A program made the position numbers and the translations under genes. Below, one piece after another: positions 5,930 through 8,516 of a stretch of 8,516 nucleotides of DNA. Under the pieces are notes generated by a model, which saw only the letters and a list, made by a program, of their open reading frames with translations, was not told the DNA's origin and searched no databases. The first letter of the stretch is position 1. Each line of letters begins with the position of its first letter. Source of the DNA: Helicobacter sp. (GTDB lineage Bacteria; Campylobacterota; Campylobacteria; Campylobacterales; Helicobacteraceae); NCBI RefSeq assembly GCF_029067145.1, contig NZ_JAIEFA010000033.1, positions 1 through 8,516 on the forward strand, in the 5' to 3' direction.

Positions 5930-6700
5930 TTGCAAGATTCGCAACCCACACAAAAAATACGATTGGATATTGCTTGCGTGAAATTAGGTTTGTGTGAATC
6001 GCGCAACAAGGCGCAAAACCTCATCAAAAAGGGCAAGGTTTGCGTGAATGATAAAGTATGCAAGAGGGTTTCTTGTGAGGTGGAATCTCACGATTCCATT
6101 TCCTTTTTGGAATCTTTGCGTTTTGTCAGTCGTGCAGGGGAGAAGTTGTATTATTTTTTAGAATCCAATCCCTATCTAAAGCAGGATTTTCAGCAATATA
6201 ATGCCTTAGATATTGGGGCTAGCACGGGAGGATTTAGCGAGGTTTTGTTAAAGGCAGGTGTAAAATCTGTCGTGTGTGTAGATGTAGGAAGCAATCAGCT
6301 ACATACAAGCTTGAGACAGAATCCGCGCGTGAGATTCTATGAACGCACAGATATTCGTAACTTTGCAAGAGAAAATCCAGAATCGCAAACTTTTTCGCTT
6401 GTGGTTTGCGATGTTTCTTTTATTTCTATCAAGGATATTTTGGGCGCAATTAAGGCATTAGCAAGCGGACTTTTGATTTTGCTTTTCAAACCGCAATTTG
6501 AAGTGGGTGTGGAAGCAAAACGCAATAAAAGGGGCGTGTTAATGGAATCGCAAAGCGCGAAAGTAGCGTTAGAGCAGACACTTGCGCTTTTAGAAAACGA
6601 GGGCTTTAGGATTCTAGTTTGTGAGGAATCCAAAGTGAGAGGAAAGGAAGGAAATGTTGAGTTTTTTATCGCTTGCCAAACAACCAAGCCTAGCGCATAA
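5930..6700 (+). CDS. tlyA: 23S rRNA 2'-O-methyltransferase TlyA (S4 domain plus FtsJ-like domain)
   Basis: TlyA methylates the ribose of C1920 in 23S rRNA; only the longer type II forms, such as the mycobacterial one, also modify C1409 of 16S rRNA. It was named a haemolysin because of phenotypes seen in other species. The 256-residue protein has an N-terminal S4 RNA-binding domain (about 10-63, RLDIACVKLGLCESRNKAQNLI) and a linker motif FVSRAGEKL. The Rossmann methyltransferase domain has the SAM motif LDIGASTGGF (93-102). The catalytic tetrad expected for this fold is visible as K72, D161 (CDVSFISI), K187 (LLFKPQFEVG) and E244 (VEFF). The start is TTG at 5930, directly after the lipoprotein stop. 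AAGGA lies 6 nt upstream, and there is no in-frame ATG before residue 205, so a non-ATG start is required. The short length suggests the Campylobacter-like type I enzyme. Confidence 0.93.
   Translation: MQDSQPTQKIRLDIACVKLGLCESRNKAQNLIKKGKVCVNDKVCKRVSCEVESHDSISFLESLRFVSRAGEKLYYFLESNPYLKQDFQQYNALDIGASTGGFSEVLLKAGVKSVVCVDVGSNQLHTSLRQNPRVRFYERTDIRNFARENPESQTFSLVVCDVSFISIKDILGAIKALASGLLILLFKPQFEVGVEAKRNKRGVLMESQSAKVALEQTLALLENEGFRILVCEESKVRGKEGNVEFFIACQTTKPSA
6081..6098 (+). repeat. GAATC/GATTC hairpin in tlyA
   Basis: TGGAATC (6081-6087), loop TCAC, GATTCCA (6092-6098) make a perfect 7-bp stem-loop in the S4-to-methyltransferase linker region. Both arms contain the 5-mer that is over-represented throughout the window, and another GGAATC follows at 6109. 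It may be a by-product of that bias. Confidence 0.4.
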
Positions 6701-7613
6701 TATCACAAGTCTTGCACTTGGGAAGTTTGATGGAATGCACAGCGCACACCAAGTTCTTTTTGAAAAATTAGGCGATAAGGGCGCGATTTTGTGCATTGAA
6801 AGCAATCAAGGCGAGTTGCTGCCTCAAAAATATCGCGCATTTTACGCTAAATGTCCGATTTTTTCACTGCCTTTGGAATATGTCCGCAGCAAAAGCGACA
6901 AGGAGTTTGTGGAGTTTTTGTTGGAGATTCTGCCTAATTTAAAATGTTTGGTTGTGGGGTATGATTTTCGTTTTGGCAAGGAGCGGCATTACTACACTTT
7001 TGACTTGCAAAAGAGATTTCAAGGAGAGGTGGTTGTGGTAGAGGAGGTGTTTTATAAAAAGCTTTCCGTGCATAGTGGGTTAATCAAGGAATTATTGATT
7101 AATGGTAATTTAAAGCAGGCAAACAAACTGCTAGGGCGTCCCTATGAGATTCGTGGCGGAATCGTGCGCGGGCAGGGGATTGGCGCAAAGGAGCTTGTCG
7201 CGACGATTAATCTGCAAAACGATGGATTTTTACTCCCTAAAGAGGGAGTGTATGCAGGATTTGTGCAATTAGGCGCACAAAGTGTGGAATCCCCAAAGTA
7301 TCCCGCGGTAATTTTTATTGGCAATCGTCTAAGCACAGATAAATCTTTTGCGATTGAGGGTCATTTGCTCGGAATGAAGCTAGAAGTGCAGCAAAAGGAA
7401 GCGGGATTCTTTCTTGTGAAATACTTGCGCGAAAACAAGCATTTTGAGCATTTAAGCGAGTTAAAAGAGCAGATTGGGCGAGATATTGAGCGGGCTTATA
7501 AGGCTTTGAAATGTGAAAATAGAGAATCCCAAAAGAATGCAGAGAGTGCAGGCGGCACAAACGAGGGATTCCAAAGCAGAATCGCAAGTTCCAAAGGAAT
7601 AAACAATGGATAA
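6654..7613 (+). CDS. ribF: Bifunctional riboflavin kinase / FAD synthetase
   Basis: RibF phosphorylates riboflavin to FMN and adenylates FMN to FAD. The N-terminal nucleotidyltransferase domain has GKFDGMHSAHQ (23-33, family GxFDGxHxGH; the second glycine is alanine here) and VGYDFRFG (101-108). The C-terminal kinase domain begins at LLGRPYE (159-165). Its usual PTAN motif reads ATIN (183-186), retaining T184 and N186. E235 in IEGHLLG fits the usual catalytic glutamate, but the following residues depart from the common pattern. After about residue 285 there is a hydrophilic tail rich in N, E, S and G, probably disordered. The 319-residue total is near normal. The ATG at 6654 has AAGGA five nt upstream and lies 47 bp inside tlyA. 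The stop overlaps cmoA by 8 bp. Confidence 0.92.
   Translation: MLSFLSLAKQPSLAHNITSLALGKFDGMHSAHQVLFEKLGDKGAILCIESNQGELLPQKYRAFYAKCPIFSLPLEYVRSKSDKEFVEFLLEILPNLKCLVVGYDFRFGKERHYYTFDLQKRFQGEVVVVEEVFYKKLSVHSGLIKELLINGNLKQANKLLGRPYEIRGGIVRGQGIGAKELVATINLQNDGFLLPKEGVYAGFVQLGAQSVESPKYPAVIFIGNRLSTDKSFAIEGHLLGMKLEVQQKEAGFFLVKYLRENKHFEHLSELKEQIGRDIERAYKALKCENRESQKNAESAGGTNEGFQSRIASSKGINNG
7080..7102 (+). repeat. AT-rich inverted repeat in ribF
   Basis: TTAATCAA (7080-7087) and TTGATTAA (7095-7102) are perfect 8-bp arms around 7 nt, in the linker between the two RibF domains. A second perfect stem, ACTCCCT / AGGGAGT with a 4-nt loop, lies at 7232-7249. Neither is followed by a T-run. Confidence 0.4.
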
Positions 7614-8313
7614 GATTTTTGCAGAGAATCCGCAAAAACAATTTGAATTTGACGCGAAAGTCGCGGGTGTATTTGATGATATGGTGAGCCGCTCTATCCC
7701 TTATTATAAGGAAGTTTTGGGACTTTGTGCGGACTTTGCGCTAATGTATTTAAAACCCGATTCCACCTTGCTAGATTTAGGCACAAGCACGGGGGCGATG
7801 CTAATAGAAATCGCCTCTAAGTCGGAGTTTCCGCTGAATCTCTATGGAATAGACAATGCGGAATCTATGCTAGAGATAGCGAGGAATAAACTAAATGCGT
7901 ATGAAATGCGCGCAAACCTTATCTGCGGCAATATTTTGGAGGTAGATTTCCCTAAAAGCGATGTCGTGATAGCCAATTACACTTTGCAATTTATCCGCCC
8001 GCTTCAGCGCGAAAAGTTGGTGCAAAAAATCTATGATTGCCTGAATCCCAAGGGCATTTTTATCGCTTCTGAAAAGGTCATCGTGGAACATAAGGAGCTG
8101 GATTTCAAGATGATTGCTTATTATTTGGCAAACAAAAAAAAGCAGGGATATAGCGATTTTGAGATTGCCAAAAAGCGTGAGGCATTGGAGAATGTGCTTG
8201 TGCCTTATAGCGAGGCAGAGAATCGCGAAATGTTTTTAAAGGCGGGATTTGAGTGTGTGGAGACACTTTTCCGCTGGGTGAATTTTGCGAGTTTTATTGC
8301 GATGAAAGAGTGA
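7606..8313 (+). CDS. cmoA: Carboxy-S-adenosyl-L-methionine synthase
   Basis: CmoA converts SAM plus prephenate to carboxy-SAM, which CmoB (not in this window) uses to make cmo5U at the wobble position 34 of tRNAs. The 235-residue protein aligns throughout with E. coli CmoA: KVAGVFDDMVSRSIPYY (18-34), the SAM site LLDLGTSTGA (55-64, E. coli has DLGCSLGA), IANYTLQFI (122-130), KIYDCLNPKGIF (141-152), QGYSDFEI (180-187) and KREALENVL (190-198). R191 corresponds by count to E. coli R199, which contacts the extra carboxylate, so a plain methyltransferase is unlikely. The C-terminus ends FRWVNFASFIAMK, like the E. coli NFGS end. The ATG at 7606 overlaps ribF by 8 bp and has AAGGA 7 nt upstream. It appears to be the last gene of the operon. 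Confidence 0.92.
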   Translation: MDKIFAENPQKQFEFDAKVAGVFDDMVSRSIPYYKEVLGLCADFALMYLKPDSTLLDLGTSTGAMLIEIASKSEFPLNLYGIDNAESMLEIARNKLNAYEMRANLICGNILEVDFPKSDVVIANYTLQFIRPLQREKLVQKIYDCLNPKGIFIASEKVIVEHKELDFKMIAYYLANKKKQGYSDFEIAKKREALENVLVPYSEAENREMFLKAGFECVETLFRWVNFASFIAMKE

Positions 8314-8478
8314 GGTGTAAGGGTCTTAAAATATTTGACAATTCAAAAACTACAATAACTTTTTGATAGCAAAAAGATTCTACTATGATAAAGTTACTTT
8401 TTGTAGCAATGAAAAGGAAAAGTCAGCATTTATTCGGGTTTTTTGTTCGTTACGATACATTAAAGTTCATAGAAGTGT

Positions 8479-8484
8479 TATAAT
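8479..8484 (+). promoter_or_regulatory. -10 box for the gene beyond the window
   Basis: There is a perfect TATAAT, preceded by GT, with no clear -35. The predicted start is near 8491, about 30 nt before the expected start codon. This spacing resembles that of the pyrB promoter. Confidence 0.55.
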
Positions 8485-8505
8485 TAGGAATTTTGATTTT
8501 GATAG

Positions 8506-8512
8506 AAGGAGG
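8506..8512 (+). promoter_or_regulatory. Perfect Shine-Dalgarno for a gene starting just past the window
   Basis: AAGGAGG, the strongest ribosome binding site in the window, lies four bases from the end. A plus-strand start codon is therefore expected within a few bases after 8516. A perfect site suggests a highly translated product, but its identity cannot be seen. Confidence 0.75.
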
Positions 8513-8516
8513 ATAT

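Larger units (their letters stand above)
8314..8516 (+). other. Intergenic region with repeats before the next gene
   Basis: This segment has no gene and no clear intrinsic terminator for the cmoA operon. It holds a near-perfect direct repeat, ACTTTTTGATAGCAA at 8358-8372 and the same sequence minus one base at 8396-8409, 38 bp apart. CTTTTTG-ATAG-CAAAAAG (8359-8376) is a perfect hairpin. A longer pairing, CTACAA+TAACTTT (8350-8362) with AAAGTTA-cttt-TTGTAG (8390-8406), gives 13 bp with a 4-nt bulge. A TTGACA at 8335-8340 lacks a properly spaced -10; TATGAT at 8384-8389 is a weak candidate. Confidence 0.55.

Noticed and set aside
6337..6687. 116-codon minus-strand frame inside tlyA
   Set aside because: It is antisense to a confident gene with all TlyA motifs and has no recognisable domain.
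7315..7641. 108-codon minus-strand frame across the ribF-cmoA junction
   Set aside because: It is antisense to two confident genes. Its Cys/Leu-rich composition is typical of shadow frames.
8335..8340. TTGACA as a -35 box after cmoA
   Set aside because: The bases 16-18 nt downstream give no acceptable -10. TATAAT at 8479 is the better start signal.
1..8516. A mobile, defence, toxin-antitoxin or CRISPR system
   Set aside because: All long frames are recognised housekeeping genes or one lipoprotein. There are no transposases, spaced repeats, att sites or composition breaks.

Overview
The window is a chromosomal segment of an epsilonproteobacterium (Campylobacterota), most likely a Helicobacter or close relative. 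The evidence is the AT-rich composition, near-gapless gene packing, sigma70-type -10 boxes that mostly lack a clear -35, and closely Helicobacter-like MurI, Rho, PyrB, TlyA and RibF proteins. From memory, H. pylori has murI-rho as neighbours (HP0549-HP0550) and pyrB / unknown gene / tlyA / ribF as a cluster (HP1084-HP1087). C. jejuni has tlyA-ribF-cmoA in a row (Cj0588-Cj0590). This window joins those two conserved blocks. I see no mobile element, CRISPR array, rRNA or tRNA, and no sign of foreign origin.

Layout. Bases 1-114 are non-coding, AT-rich sequence beyond the 3' end of murI. Bases 115-3916 are on the minus strand. They hold two transcription units read right to left: pyrB with a LysE/RhtB-family exporter (coupled by a TAATG overlap), then rho-murI behind its own promoter and a leader of about 130 nt. 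Bases 3917-4058 are a divergent promoter region. Bases 4059-8313 are on the plus strand and form one very compact apparent operon: ugd - small lipoprotein - tlyA - ribF - cmoA, with every junction overlapping or abutting. Bases 8314-8516 are intergenic, with repeats, a -10 box and a perfect Shine-Dalgarno for a gene that begins just past the window end.

Function. The genes are mostly housekeeping: peptidoglycan precursor supply (D-glutamate from MurI), transcription termination (Rho), pyrimidine synthesis (PyrB), UDP-glucuronate for surface glycans (Ugd), rRNA 2'-O-methylation (TlyA), FMN/FAD synthesis (RibF) and tRNA wobble-uridine modification (CmoA). The one protein I cannot assign is the lipoprotein at 5384-5929.

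I do not see a new defence or mobile system. The features that ordinary annotation would miss are: a strong excess of the 5-mer GAATC/GATTC in all frames and between genes; nested palindromes over the rho promoter; a terminator-like hairpin and an 18-bp perfect palindrome inside ugd; divergence of the riboflavin-kinase signatures of RibF; and a repeat-rich regulatory-looking segment before the next gene.
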